64,000 nt of DNA from Pseudovibrio sp000156235 (GTDB lineage Bacteria > Pseudomonadota > Alphaproteobacteria > Rhizobiales > Stappiaceae), in NCBI RefSeq assembly GCF_000156235.1, contig NZ_DS996805.1, forward strand, positions 558,001 through 622,000, given 5' to 3'. Below, piece by piece: positions 44,363-53,122 of this stretch (position 1 is the stretch's first letter; each line of letters starts with the position of its first letter). A program made the translations under genes and the position numbers. The notes below the pieces were generated by a model. The model did no database searches, was not told where the DNA came from, and worked only from the letters and a program-made list of their open reading frames with translations.

Positions 44363-45352
44363 TTAGAGGCTGTTTTTGAACTGGAGTTTCTTTTCCCAGT
44401 CCAGCGCGTGCTTCACGATTGTCGGCAGATCATCGAACTGTGGCTTCCAGTCCAGATTGCTCATGATCCGGGAGTTGTCGGCCACCACTTTGGGGGAGTC
44501 ACCTGCGCGGCGTGGTTCTTTTTTGACCTCAAAGTTTACGTCGGATACGGCTTTCACAGCGTCAATTACCTGGAGTACGGAATAGCCGTCGCCGTAACCA
44601 GCGTTCATGACGATGCTATCGCCGCCATCGCGCAGGCGCTTGAGGGCGAGGTAGTGAGCGCTTGCGAGGTCGGACACATGGATGTAGTCGCGCACGCCGG
44701 TGCCGTCGGGAGTGTCGAAATCGTCACCAAAAATGCCGAGATGAGTGCGCTTGCCGAGTGCTGCTTCGCAGGCAACCTTGATCAGGTGTGTCGCGTTCTT
44801 GGTTGATTGTCCTGTGCGACCTTCAGGGTCGGCTCCTGCCACGTTGAAGTAGCGTAATGCGGTGTATTTGAAGTCATGTGCAGAGGCGGTGTCGCGCAGC
44901 ATGAGCTCTGTCATTAGCTTTGAAGTGCCGTAAGGGCTTAAGGGGGTTAGGGGCGCATCTTCGGAAACCGGAATAACTTCCGGATCCCCATAAACTGCGG
45001 CCGTAGAAGAGAAGATGAAGTGCTTGATGCCATTCTTCACGCAGGCTTCAATCAGTGTGCGTGAAGCTGCCGTGTTATTATTATAGTATTTCAATGGGTT
45101 AGAGACGGATTCTGGTACAATAATTGAGCCGGCGAAGTGAATAACTGCCGTGATATCATGATTGCGGAAAATCGTCTGGAGCAAATCAAGATCTGTGATC
45201 TCACCTTCGTAAAGCTTAGCACTCTGCGGTATTGCCCAGTCAAAGCCAGTGGACAGGTTGTCGATGACAACGAAGTCCTCTTTGGCATCGTGAAGGCACC
45301 ACGTCATATGGCTTCCAATATATCCGCAGCCGCCTGTTACAAGTATGGTCAT
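44363..45352 (-). CDS. galE: UDP-glucose 4-epimerase
   Basis: 329 residues from ATG 45352 (GGAG 8 bases upstream; the frame extends 7 more codons without one). A Rossmann SDR fold with TGGCGYIGSH, FSSTAAVYG and the active-site Y-x3-K in SPYGTSKLMTE. It interconverts UDP-glucose and UDP-galactose for envelope polysaccharides. It is about 10 kb from the galU - epimerase - dehydrogenase cluster, with which it shares a sugar-nucleotide pool. Confidence 0.94.
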   Translation of the reverse strand: MTILVTGGCGYIGSHMTWCLHDAKEDFVVIDNLSTGFDWAIPQSAKLYEGEITDLDLLQTIFRNHDITAVIHFAGSIIVPESVSNPLKYYNNNTAASRTLIEACVKNGIKHFIFSSTAAVYGDPEVIPVSEDAPLTPLSPYGTSKLMTELMLRDTASAHDFKYTALRYFNVAGADPEGRTGQSTKNATHLIKVACEAALGKRTHLGIFGDDFDTPDGTGVRDYIHVSDLASAHYLALKRLRDGGDSIVMNAGYGDGYSVLQVIDAVKAVSDVNFEVKKEPRRAGDSPKVVADNSRIMSNLDWKPQFDDLPTIVKHALDWEKKLQFKNSL

Positions 45353-45433
45353 TGTCTGCTCCAAGACTCTCAAAATAGGTGTGTTTCATAGAGCGCTTCC
45401 TGTCGGATCTCTATGCAAAAGAATTGGTCTTGA

Positions 45434-46366
45434 TTATTCGCCCTCAAGAATCTGATGGTCACGTGCGGCCTGTACTTCCAGGAAGACGCGTCCGATCACA
45501 GGGTGGGCGCGTTTGATTGTGTCTTCCAGCGAGAAGATGACTTCCTCAACTGCACCTGCGGTGAGCGCGTCTTCAAAGTCCAGTGATGCTGCAAGGAGAA
45601 CGTCGTTCGGGCCAAGGTGCAGTGTGCGGATTTCGTTGACGCCTTTGATGGCTGATGGTGCGTTCAGGATCTCGCGAACGGATGCTACGAGCTCGTCAGA
45701 AGCGCTTTCGCCGATGAGGAGGCCTTTGGTTTCAAGGGCGAGCACGAAGGCTGTGCCTGCAAGAATAAGGCCGATGACGACTGATGCCGCACCGTCCAGC
45801 CATACGATACCAAAAGTTTGAGCACCCCAGATGCCGCCAAGAGCAACAAGAAGGCCCAGCATTGCGGCGGTGTCTTCAAACAGAACGGTGAAGACCGTTG
45901 GGTCTTTGCTGTCGCGCACCGCTGTCATGAATGGGCGTTTGCCTTTGGTTTTCTGGAATTCTTTGAACGCGACCATCCAGGCCCAACCTTCGAAGATGAT
46001 AGCAAGACCCAGAACCACATAAGCGACAAATGCGGATTCGAGTGGATGTGGGTGGATGATCTTCTGGATGCCTTCGTAAAGCGAGATGCCAGCGCCGACT
46101 GCGAAGATCATGATGGCGACGACGAATGCCCAGAAGTAGATTTCGGAGCCGTAGCCAAATGGGTGTTTTTCGTCAGCAGGCTTTTCTGCGCGCTTCATGC
46201 CAAGCAGCAAGAGGCCCTGATTGCCTGTGTCGACGAGAGAGTGGATGCCTTCGGACAGCATTGCGGCTGAGCCGGTGTAAGCTGCGGCGCCAAACTTGGT
46301 GATTGAAATGAGTGTGTTGCCAGCAAGGGCGGCGAAAATGACTTTCTTGGAGCCGTGGGCAGCCAT
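45434..46366 (-). CDS. Cation diffusion facilitator family transporter (SLC30A9/ZNT9-like)
   Basis: A 310-residue CDF exporter with six membrane helices. The metal-site residues occur in HSLVDTGNQ and FEDTAAMLG, and the family-like HPFGYGSEIYFWAF follows helix 2. Substrates of this branch (Zn, Mn or Fe) are uncertain. GGAGG lies 8 bases before the ATG. A soluble C-terminal domain (from about residue 215) is present. Confidence 0.88.
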   Translation of the reverse strand: MAAHGSKKVIFAALAGNTLISITKFGAAAYTGSAAMLSEGIHSLVDTGNQGLLLLGMKRAEKPADEKHPFGYGSEIYFWAFVVAIMIFAVGAGISLYEGIQKIIHPHPLESAFVAYVVLGLAIIFEGWAWMVAFKEFQKTKGKRPFMTAVRDSKDPTVFTVLFEDTAAMLGLLVALGGIWGAQTFGIVWLDGAASVVIGLILAGTAFVLALETKGLLIGESASDELVASVREILNAPSAIKGVNEIRTLHLGPNDVLLAASLDFEDALTAGAVEEVIFSLEDTIKRAHPVIGRVFLEVQAARDHQILEGE

Positions 46367-46445
46367 TCGAATCCTCCATAAAATACAAGGGTGACTTTAC
46401 GAAGGGGATTTTGGACTTCAAGTCCTATCTCATTTTCGGGAAGGG

Positions 46446-46470
46446 TGCGCCCACAAGTGCTGTGGGCGCA
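46446..46470 (-). terminator. 10-bp hairpin after marC
   Basis: TGCGCCCACA / TGTGGGCGCA, perfect, loop of 5, 10 bases downstream of marC on the minus strand, again without a T-tract. Confidence 0.5.
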
Positions 46471-46479
46471 AAGCAGTTT

Positions 46480-47112
46480 TTAAGAGTGCATCTCGATCAG
46501 CGAGAAGATGCCGTCTGCGACGAACTGAACGGACAGGGCCGCCAGGATCACACCGAAGAGACGGGTGATGATCAGCTGAACCGTTGAACCGAGCAGTTTG
46601 TCGATGCGTGCTGCCAGCAGGAATACGAAGAAACTGAGTGCAAGCACGGATAGGAGGACAGCGATCAGGCTCATCTGGCCTGTGAAGCCCGGTGCCTGGC
46701 CTGCGAGCAGGATGATGGCAGAGATGGTTGCCGGACCTGCAATGAGCGGAATAGCCAGCGGGAACACAGCTGTCTGAGACAGGTCTTCCTGCTCAACAAC
46801 TTTTTCGGCGCTTTCAGCTTTACGCTTCTGGCGATGTTCGAACACCATCTCAGTTGCAATGATGAAGAGCAGAAGGCCGCCCGCAACCTTAAAGGCCGCT
46901 TGAGAGATGCCGAGAACTTCCAGAAGTTGGCGTCCGGCAAAGAAGAATGCCAGGAGCGTGACGCCAGAGATGATCACGGCTTTGATCGCGATCTGGCGGC
47001 GCTCAACACTGCTTGCCCCGGCGGTTACGGCCAGAAAAATCGGCGCCAGGCCAATCGGGTCAATGGTGACAAACAGCATGGCAAATGCATTGATCAGAAA
47101 CTCAATGAGCAT
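46480..47112 (-). CDS. MarC family membrane protein
   Basis: A 210-residue protein with six predicted membrane helices. The N-terminal FVTIDPIGLAPIFLAVT and the AFPLAIPLIAGPATISAIIL-like repeat (VFPLAIPLIAGPATIS) are the family signature. MarC proteins were once linked to antibiotic resistance but their function is unknown. It is divergent from gyrA. Confidence 0.92.
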   Translation of the reverse strand: MLIEFLINAFAMLFVTIDPIGLAPIFLAVTAGASSVERRQIAIKAVIISGVTLLAFFFAGRQLLEVLGISQAAFKVAGGLLLFIIATEMVFEHRQKRKAESAEKVVEQEDLSQTAVFPLAIPLIAGPATISAIILLAGQAPGFTGQMSLIAVLLSVLALSFFVFLLAARIDKLLGSTVQLIITRLFGVILAALSVQFVADGIFSLIEMHS

Positions 47113-47445
47113 TGCGCTTTACCTTGTATGTGGGGTGGGCCCGACTTCGGGCGTTTTTACCCGCAATTCTGCGGTTCTTGAGAGGGCGCTAACAGACAAT
47201 GTTGTATTTGGCAAGAGTTTGATAGGTTTTTGCACCACCTGAACTGAGCTTAGTATTTTTATGAGGGAGAGCGAGGCTTTTAAGCAACGAAACTGCGTAG
47301 AAAGGCCTAGGGACCTGCCGTGGATCAGGCCGTGGGGTAAGGTAGTTGTTATTAGGTGTCTTTTCAGGGCTTGTGGCGTTTGGTTCTGCGGTTTGAATCG
47401 GCTATAAAGGTGCGGAATTCTGACTTAAATTGATGAGAATAATCC
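47113..47445. other. 333-base divergent region upstream of gyrA and marC
   Basis: No gene. It holds a candidate gyrA promoter (47380-47408) close to the start codon. The rest shows nothing clear. Confidence 0.45.
47380..47408 (+). promoter_or_regulatory. Candidate gyrA promoter
   Basis: TTGGTT, a 17-base spacer and TATAAA, ending 37 bases before the gyrA TTG start, giving a short leader. Confidence 0.35.
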
Positions 47446-50238
47446 TTGGCAGATCAGGACTTAAGTACACCACCAGGTGGCCTACCCAGCGACATTCGGC
47501 CCGTCTCTATCACAGATGAAATGAAGCGCAGCTATCTCGATTATGCGATGAGCGTGATCGTAAGTCGTGCGCTTCCCGATGTTCGTGATGGTTTGAAGCC
47601 GGTTCACCGCCGTATTCTGTATTCCATGCATGAAAACGGATATGAGTGGAACAAGCCCTACCGTAAATCCGCCCGCGTCGTTGGTGACGTTATGGGTAAG
47701 TATCACCCTCACGGTGATAGTGCGATTTATGATGCTCTTGTTCGTATGGCGCAGGATTTCTCCATGCGTCTGCCGCTCATTAACGGGCAGGGTAACTTTG
47801 GCTCGATTGACGGTGACCGTGCTGCGGCGATGCGTTACACCGAATGTCGCCTCGAAAAAGTTGCTCACACTCAGCTTTCCGATATCGACAAAGATACGGT
47901 CAACTTCCATGAGAACTACGATGGTTCCGAGCAGGAGCCTGAGGTTCTTCCGGCTCGCTATCCGAACCTTCTGGTCAATGGTGCTGGCGGTATTGCGGTT
48001 GGTATGGCGACCAATATTCCTCCGCACAACATGGGTGAGGTGATTGACGGCACGATTGCGATGATCGAGCGTCCTGAAATCACTCTGCCTGAGCTGATGG
48101 AAATCATTCCGGGCCCTGACTTCCCGACTGGCGGCATTATTCTTGGCCGTGCGGGCATCAAAGCGGCTTATGAGAATGGCCGCGGCTCCGTCATCATGCG
48201 CAGTAAGGTGGACACGGAAGAGATCCGTGCTGGCCGCATGGCGATTATCGTCTCCGAGATCCCTTATCAGGTCAACAAGTCTGCAATGATCGAAAAGATC
48301 GCGGAACTTGTGCGTGAGAAGCGTATCGAAGGCATCTCCGACATTCGCGATGAGTCTGACCGTCAGGGCATGCGCGTTGTAATTGAGCTGAAGAAGGATG
48401 CGGTCCCTGACGTTATCGTGAACCAGCTCTATCGCTATTCTCAGCTGCAGCAGAGCTTCGGCTGTAACATGGTGGCGCTGAATGGTGGTCGTCCTGAGCA
48501 GCTTGCTCTGAAAGACATGCTCAAGGCCTTCATCGCGTTCCGTGAAGAGGTTGTTGGGCGCCGTACACGCTTCCTGCTCGCGAAAGCACGTGATCGTGCG
48601 CATGTGTTGGTCGGTCTGGCTGTTGCGACTGCGAACATTGATGATGTTATTCATCTGATCCGCACTGCGCCGGATCCGGCGACTGCGCGTCGTCAACTGA
48701 TGGAGCGCAACTGGCCTGCAAAAGACATTGAGCCTCTGATTCAGCTGATCGATGATCCGCGTTATGCAATTCAGGAGGATGGCACATTCAAGCTATCTGA
48801 AGATCAGGCACGCGCTATTCTGGATCTTCGCCTGCAGCGTCTGACCGCTCTGGGTCGTGATGAAATCGGCGATGAGCTGGATAAGCTTGCTGCGGAAATC
48901 AAAGACTATCTGGATATTCTGAAGAGCCGTGAGCGCATCCTTGAGATTGTTCGCACTGAGCTTGAAGAAGTTCGTGATGAGTTTGCGACACCGCGCCGGA
49001 CTGAGATCACCGATGGTGGTGGTGATCTGGATGATGAAGATCTCATCCAGCGTGAAGATATGGTCGTGACCGTCTCTCACTCCGGCTACATCAAACGTGT
49101 TCCTCTGGATACTTACCGTGCACAGCGTCGTGGTGGTAAGGGCCGTTCCGGCATGCAGACGAAGGACGAGGATTTCGTAACGCGTCTGTTCGTTGCCAAC
49201 ACGCATACGCCAGTTCTGTTCTTCTCTTCCCGCGGTATTGCCTACAAGATGAAAGTCTGGCGTTTGCCGCTGGCTGGTCCTCAGGCACGTGGTAATGCGC
49301 TGGTGAACATGCTTCCTCTGGAGCAGGGTGAGCGCATCACGTCTATTTTGCCACTTCCTGAAAATGAGGAGACATGGGCAGAGCTGGATGTATTGTTTGC
49401 GACCAAGCGTGGCACCATTCGCCGGAACAAGCTCTCTGATTTTGCGCAGATCAATAAGAACGGCAAAATTGCGATGAAGCTGGAAGAGGGCGATGGCATT
49501 GTGAACGTGATGACGTCAACCGAAGACGATGATGTTCTTCTGACGACATCTGCGGGCATGTGTATTCGCTTCCCAACGACAGATGTGCGTGTGTTCTCCG
49601 GACGTAATTCCGTTGGTGTTCGCGGTATCAACCTTGCTGAGGGTGATCACGTTATCTCTATGACCATCCTTCGCCACTTCGACTGTGATTCAGATGAGCG
49701 TACCGCTTACCTGAAGCTTTCCCGTGCGATGAGTGGTGAAGAGGGTGCTGAGAGCGTATCCTTTGAAGATGCTGGCATGACCAAAGAGCGTTTTGAGGCA
49801 ATGGACGAGAATGCAGAAGTCATTCTTACTGTTTCTGAAAACGGCTACGGTAAACGCACCAGCTCTTACGAGTACCGCACCACTGGTCGTGGGGGTAAGG
49901 GTATTGCTGCGATGACTGTGAATGATCGAAACGGTCGTCTGGTTGCTTCATTCCGCAGTGAAGAGAGTGATGAGATTATGTTGGTGACCAACGGTGGTCA
50001 GCTGATCCGTTGTCCTGTTCACGGTATCCGTGTTGCTGGCCGTTCCACGCAGGGCGTTATTGTCTTCAATACTTCTGCGGATGAAAAAGTTGTTGCAGTG
50101 GAGCGTATTAGCGAAGCTGATGATGACGAAAACGTGGAAGCGGAAGGCGTAAGCGAAGGCGGAGCCGATAATGGCGAGGCTGGAGCAGTTCCACCGGCAC
50201 CTGAGGGTGACGGCGGCGAGACGCCAAGCGCTGAGTGA
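47446..50238 (+). CDS. gyrA: DNA gyrase subunit A
   Basis: 930 residues starting at TTG; no in-frame ATG gives the expected N terminus before DIRPVSITDEMKRSYLDYAM. It is the DNA-cutting subunit of gyrase. The catalytic Tyr lies in AAMRYTECRLEK. The quinolone-determining positions are Ser92 and Asp96 (HPHGDSAIYDA), the susceptible wild-type residues. The C-terminal beta-pinwheel has the GyrA box QRRGGKGRSG. The last 45 residues are acidic and unstructured. It ends in a strong terminator. Confidence 0.97.
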   Translation: MADQDLSTPPGGLPSDIRPVSITDEMKRSYLDYAMSVIVSRALPDVRDGLKPVHRRILYSMHENGYEWNKPYRKSARVVGDVMGKYHPHGDSAIYDALVRMAQDFSMRLPLINGQGNFGSIDGDRAAAMRYTECRLEKVAHTQLSDIDKDTVNFHENYDGSEQEPEVLPARYPNLLVNGAGGIAVGMATNIPPHNMGEVIDGTIAMIERPEITLPELMEIIPGPDFPTGGIILGRAGIKAAYENGRGSVIMRSKVDTEEIRAGRMAIIVSEIPYQVNKSAMIEKIAELVREKRIEGISDIRDESDRQGMRVVIELKKDAVPDVIVNQLYRYSQLQQSFGCNMVALNGGRPEQLALKDMLKAFIAFREEVVGRRTRFLLAKARDRAHVLVGLAVATANIDDVIHLIRTAPDPATARRQLMERNWPAKDIEPLIQLIDDPRYAIQEDGTFKLSEDQARAILDLRLQRLTALGRDEIGDELDKLAAEIKDYLDILKSRERILEIVRTELEEVRDEFATPRRTEITDGGGDLDDEDLIQREDMVVTVSHSGYIKRVPLDTYRAQRRGGKGRSGMQTKDEDFVTRLFVANTHTPVLFFSSRGIAYKMKVWRLPLAGPQARGNALVNMLPLEQGERITSILPLPENEETWAELDVLFATKRGTIRRNKLSDFAQINKNGKIAMKLEEGDGIVNVMTSTEDDDVLLTTSAGMCIRFPTTDVRVFSGRNSVGVRGINLAEGDHVISMTILRHFDCDSDERTAYLKLSRAMSGEEGAESVSFEDAGMTKERFEAMDENAEVILTVSENGYGKRTSSYEYRTTGRGGKGIAAMTVNDRNGRLVASFRSEESDEIMLVTNGGQLIRCPVHGIRVAGRSTQGVIVFNTSADEKVVAVERISEADDDENVEAEGVSEGGADNGEAGAVPPAPEGDGGETPSAE

Positions 50239-50251
50239 TTTGAGAGTTCAG

Positions 50252-50283
50252 ATGGGCAGGGAGAAATCTCTGCCCATTTTTTA
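50252..50283 (+). terminator. Terminator of gyrA
   Basis: ATGGGCAG / CTGCCCAT with AGA/TCT inside and a short loop, followed by TTTTTTATTG. Confidence 0.85.
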
Positions 50284-50832
50284 TTGACTTGGACTGATGA
50301 TTTGTTCTGGCGAAAACAAAAAAAGTTGAGCTTTAAGTATCGTTGTGACTGCTGCGGGCAAGTGTACGATGATGCTCCCAGTGTAGCGTATGACGCTCCC
50401 TTTCCATTTTTGTGGCAGGATAAAGAAGTTCAGGAAGCTGGTCATCTGGATGCAAATCGTTGCGTTTACAAAGATGAAGATGGAGAGCACTTCTTCATTA
50501 GGGCGACGATGGACATTCCTGTACATGGGTTGCAAGAAACGTTTCTGTGGGGCCTTTGGGTTTCTGTCAGTGAAGAGAGTTTTCAGGACTACGCTTTGGA
50601 TTCAGAGGAGAATTTAGAGGGAAGAGGGTACTTCGGGTATTTGGCAAACAACCTTGCTTTTTATGGGGAGACTTGCGGTCTTCCTGCCAACGTAGAACTC
50701 AGGAGTAACAACTTGCGGCCTAATGTCTTGCTGCACATTGGAGACCATGAGCTGATACGTGATCAGTATCATGGAATTAGCATCGAGAAAGCTCGGCAGA
50801 TCTTCCATCTTTTCCTGCATAGGCCGTCATAA
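50284..50832 (+). CDS. DUF2199 domain protein
   Basis: Up to 182 residues. Near the N terminus a C-x2-C zinc-ribbon-like element (YRCDCCGQVYDDAP) begins the DUF2199 domain, followed by SVAYDAPFPFLW and DGEHFFIRATMDIPVHG as in the family. No function is known. The start is uncertain: the frame opens at a TTG right at the gyrA terminator, and TTG 50326 just before the Cys motif is equally possible. No ribosome binding site is visible. The gene is AT-rich and interrupts the usual gyrA-coaD pair. Confidence 0.7.
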   Translation: MTWTDDLFWRKQKKLSFKYRCDCCGQVYDDAPSVAYDAPFPFLWQDKEVQEAGHLDANRCVYKDEDGEHFFIRATMDIPVHGLQETFLWGLWVSVSEESFQDYALDSEENLEGRGYFGYLANNLAFYGETCGLPANVELRSNNLRPNVLLHIGDHELIRDQYHGISIEKARQIFHLFLHRPS

Positions 50833-50980
50833 TGTGATGATGCAACATACTGCCTACTCTAAATGGGCAGAAACAGCTTGAAACACTTAAGAAAAATGGG
50901 TTCAATCGCGCAAACGCCCGAGAGGTAAGTGTCATCTTCGATGCTTATTGGGGGAGGCATCTAGTGACGCGAGATATTAT

Positions 50981-51484
50981 ATGAAGCGCATTGCATTTTA
51001 TCCGGGGTCCTTTGACCCTATGACGCACGGCCATCTGGATATTCTGGAGCAGTCGTTGGTTCTGGCTGATGAGGTGGTCGTTGCCATCGGTATTCAGGCC
51101 TCCAAAGCTCCGTTGTTCTCTTTTGAAGAACGGGTGGAGTTGATCCGCCTTGCTTGCGAAGAACAATTTGGCAAGGAAAATGCAGCGCGCATTCGCACTG
51201 TGTCCTTCACCGGGCTTGTTGTTGATGCAGCTCGAGAGCATGGTTCCAACATTCTGGTGCGCGGGCTTCGTGACTCGACAGATCTCAATTACGAAATGCA
51301 AATGGCTGGTATGAACGGTGCTATGGCGCCGGACATCAAGACTGTCTTTTTTCCAAGTTCGCCGGTGATGCGCCCAATTACGGCTACACTGGTGCGCCAG
51401 ATTGCGAAGATGGGGGGAGATTACAGTTCGTTTGTCCCCAAGTGTGTTGAGGCCGCGCTGAAAAAGCGCTTTGAGATTGCTTAA
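50981..51484 (+). CDS. coaD: Phosphopantetheine adenylyltransferase
   Basis: 167 residues from ATG 50981. It adenylates 4'-phosphopantetheine in CoA synthesis. The nucleotidyltransferase T/HxGH motif is in YPGSFDPMTHGHLDI, and the C-terminal loop VMRPITATLVRQ replaces the common ISSTAVR. The length is normal. It is followed by ppi, queA and tgt, a common alphaproteobacterial order. Confidence 0.95.
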   Translation: MKRIAFYPGSFDPMTHGHLDILEQSLVLADEVVVAIGIQASKAPLFSFEERVELIRLACEEQFGKENAARIRTVSFTGLVVDAAREHGSNILVRGLRDSTDLNYEMQMAGMNGAMAPDIKTVFFPSSPVMRPITATLVRQIAKMGGDYSSFVPKCVEAALKKRFEIA

Positions 51485-51662
51485 AAACAACGCAACAGGA
51501 AAGACTGCCTATTTGATAGGGTTAGACTTTTTTAGCGCGTCGCGTTTATGTGCAATCACGCATCACCGCTAATTAGTGTTTTGTACGCGCATCTTGCTCT
51601 TCAGGTCGATTGGGGCTTAGGGCAGTGCGCTTTGGTTAAGACAAGGACAGAAATCTTGCTAC
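51485..51662 (+). other. Leader region before the assembly gap
   Basis: Short non-coding stretch after coaD that should hold the promoter of the following peptidyl-prolyl isomerase gene. No element is certain. Frames crossing the N run are artefacts. Confidence 0.3.
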
Positions 51663-52139
51663 NNNNNNNNNNNNNNNNNNNNNNNNNNNNNNNNNNNNNN
51701 NNNNNNNNNNNNNNNNNNNNNNNNNNNNNNNNNNNNNNNNNNNNNNNNNNNNNNNNNNNNNNNNNNNNNNNNNNNNNNNNNNNNNNNNNNNNNNNNNNNN
51801 NNNNNNNNNNNNNNNNNNNNNNNNNNNNNNNNNNNNNNNNNNNNNNNNNNNNNNNNNNNNNNNNNNNNNNNNNNNNNNNNNNNNNNNNNNNNNNNNNNNN
51901 NNNNNNNNNNNNNNNNNNNNNNNNNNNNNNNNNNNNNNNNNNNNNNNNNNNNNNNNNNNNNNNNNNNNNNNNNNNNNNNNNNNNNNNNNNNNNNNNNNNN
52001 NNNNNNNNNNNNNNNNNNNNNNNNNNNNNNNNNNNNNNNNNNNNNNNNNNNNNNNNNNNNNNNNNNNNNNNNNNNNNNNNNNNNNNNNNNNNNNNNNNNN
52101 NNNNNNNNNNNNNNNNNNNNNNNNNNNNNNNNNNNNNNN
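51663..52139. other. Assembly gap (477 N)
   Basis: Run of undetermined bases. It must contain the 5' part of the first peptidyl-prolyl isomerase gene. Given the near-duplicate gene immediately after, the gap may come from a repeat that short reads could not resolve. Confidence 0.95.
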
Positions 52140-52140
52140 T

Positions 52141-52334
52141 CGTTCTCGCAGCCCGCACAGCGCGAACTCCCAGTTCTTCATTATGTTCAATGAAGGGTCC
52201 TGGCTGAACGGTCAATACACGTATTTGGTGAAGTGGTTTCCGGAATGGACGCTGTAGACAAGATCAAACGCGGCGAACCTGTTCGTAACCCTGATAAGAT
52301 CATCAAAATGCAGGTTGCGGCAGACGCCAAGTAA
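52141..52334 (+). pseudogene. Peptidyl-prolyl cis-trans isomerase, 3' part only, frameshifted
   Basis: After the gap, frame 52141-52221 reads RSRSPHSANSQFFIMFNEGS and NGQYT of a cyclophilin. The continuation, VFGEVVSGMDAVDKIKRGEP through ADAK and TAA, lies in the other frame from 52221. One base is missing at about 52219-52222, where QYT-VFG needs an extra G. Because the break is 80 bases from an assembly gap, a sequencing or assembly error is more likely than a true pseudogene. The neighbour at 52381 is a second, intact copy. Longer cyclophilins with a signal peptide often precede the cytosolic one in alphaproteobacteria, so this copy may be periplasmic; the N terminus is hidden. Confidence 0.8.
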
Positions 52335-52380
52335 AGGCTATGTCTGCACTCAGACTTATTCTAAGATAAAGGACAGTCCC

Positions 52381-52851
52381 GTGGCTGATATCAAAGATCC
52401 AGAAAACACACTGCTGCTGGAAACCACTCAGGGTAACGTTGTTATTGAACTGCGTCCTGACCTAGCACCTAACCACGTTGCTCGCATTAAAGAGCTGGTA
52501 CGTGAAGGCTTTTACAACGGCATCGTGTTCCACCGTGTGATTGACGGCTTTATGGCTCAGACCGGCTGCCCACAGGGTACAGGTACCGGCGGTTCTGGCA
52601 AGAAGCTGAAAGCTGAGTTCAACGATGCGAAACACGTTCGCGGCACTTGCTCCATGGCTCGCTCCATGGACCCGAACTCCGGTGACAGCCAGTTCTTCAT
52701 CTGCTTCGGCGAAGCAAACTGGCTCGACGGCCAGTACACTGTTTGGGGTCAGGTTGTTGAAGGCATGGACAACATCGACAAGATCAAGCGCGGTGAGCCA
52801 GTTGTAGACCCAGACAAGATCGTTTCTTTGAAGGTTGCAGCAGACGCTTAA
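52381..52851 (+). CDS. Peptidyl-prolyl cis-trans isomerase (cyclophilin type)
   Basis: 156 residues from a GTG start with AAAGGA 8 bases upstream. A cytoplasmic cyclophilin fold: FYNGIVFHRVIDGFMAQTGC carries the catalytic Arg and Phe, DSQFFICFGEANWLDGQYTV the binding site. It catalyses proline isomerisation. It is the second of two tandem copies; residues after SQFFI are close to those of the first. Confidence 0.93.
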   Translation: MADIKDPENTLLLETTQGNVVIELRPDLAPNHVARIKELVREGFYNGIVFHRVIDGFMAQTGCPQGTGTGGSGKKLKAEFNDAKHVRGTCSMARSMDPNSGDSQFFICFGEANWLDGQYTVWGQVVEGMDNIDKIKRGEPVVDPDKIVSLKVAADA

Positions 52852-52874
52852 TTTTGAGCGCATTGCGTTTTTTG

Positions 52875-52907
52875 AAAAGGCTCGGCAATTTGCCGGGCCT
52901 TTTCTTT
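52875..52907 (+). terminator. Terminator after the cyclophilin gene
   Basis: GGCTCGGC / GCCGGGCC with one G-T wobble, extended by AAAA/TTTT, then CTTTG. Confidence 0.8.
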
Positions 52908-53122
52908 GCCTGCATGCAAATGGACGCGGCAAGTCTAAACAGGTTGACCTTAATCACACTAAAGGGTATCCCCCAGTGGCTTCAAGCGTTTGGCTGTGGG
53001 ATAGGTGACAGTAAGGCCTGCAGGTGACCGGCGTTTGAGCCGTAATTCCAATAAGACAGCGGATAAAAGGCGACCACATTTTGTGCGGCGCTGAGATGCT
53101 GTTTTGTAAAGCTGGATACCCT

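Noticed and set aside
51548..52215. Long frames spanning the N run
   Set aside because: Artefacts of undetermined bases.
52141..52334. Programmed frameshift in the first cyclophilin gene
   Set aside because: No slippery heptamer or following structure, and the site is next to an assembly gap, so an error is simpler.
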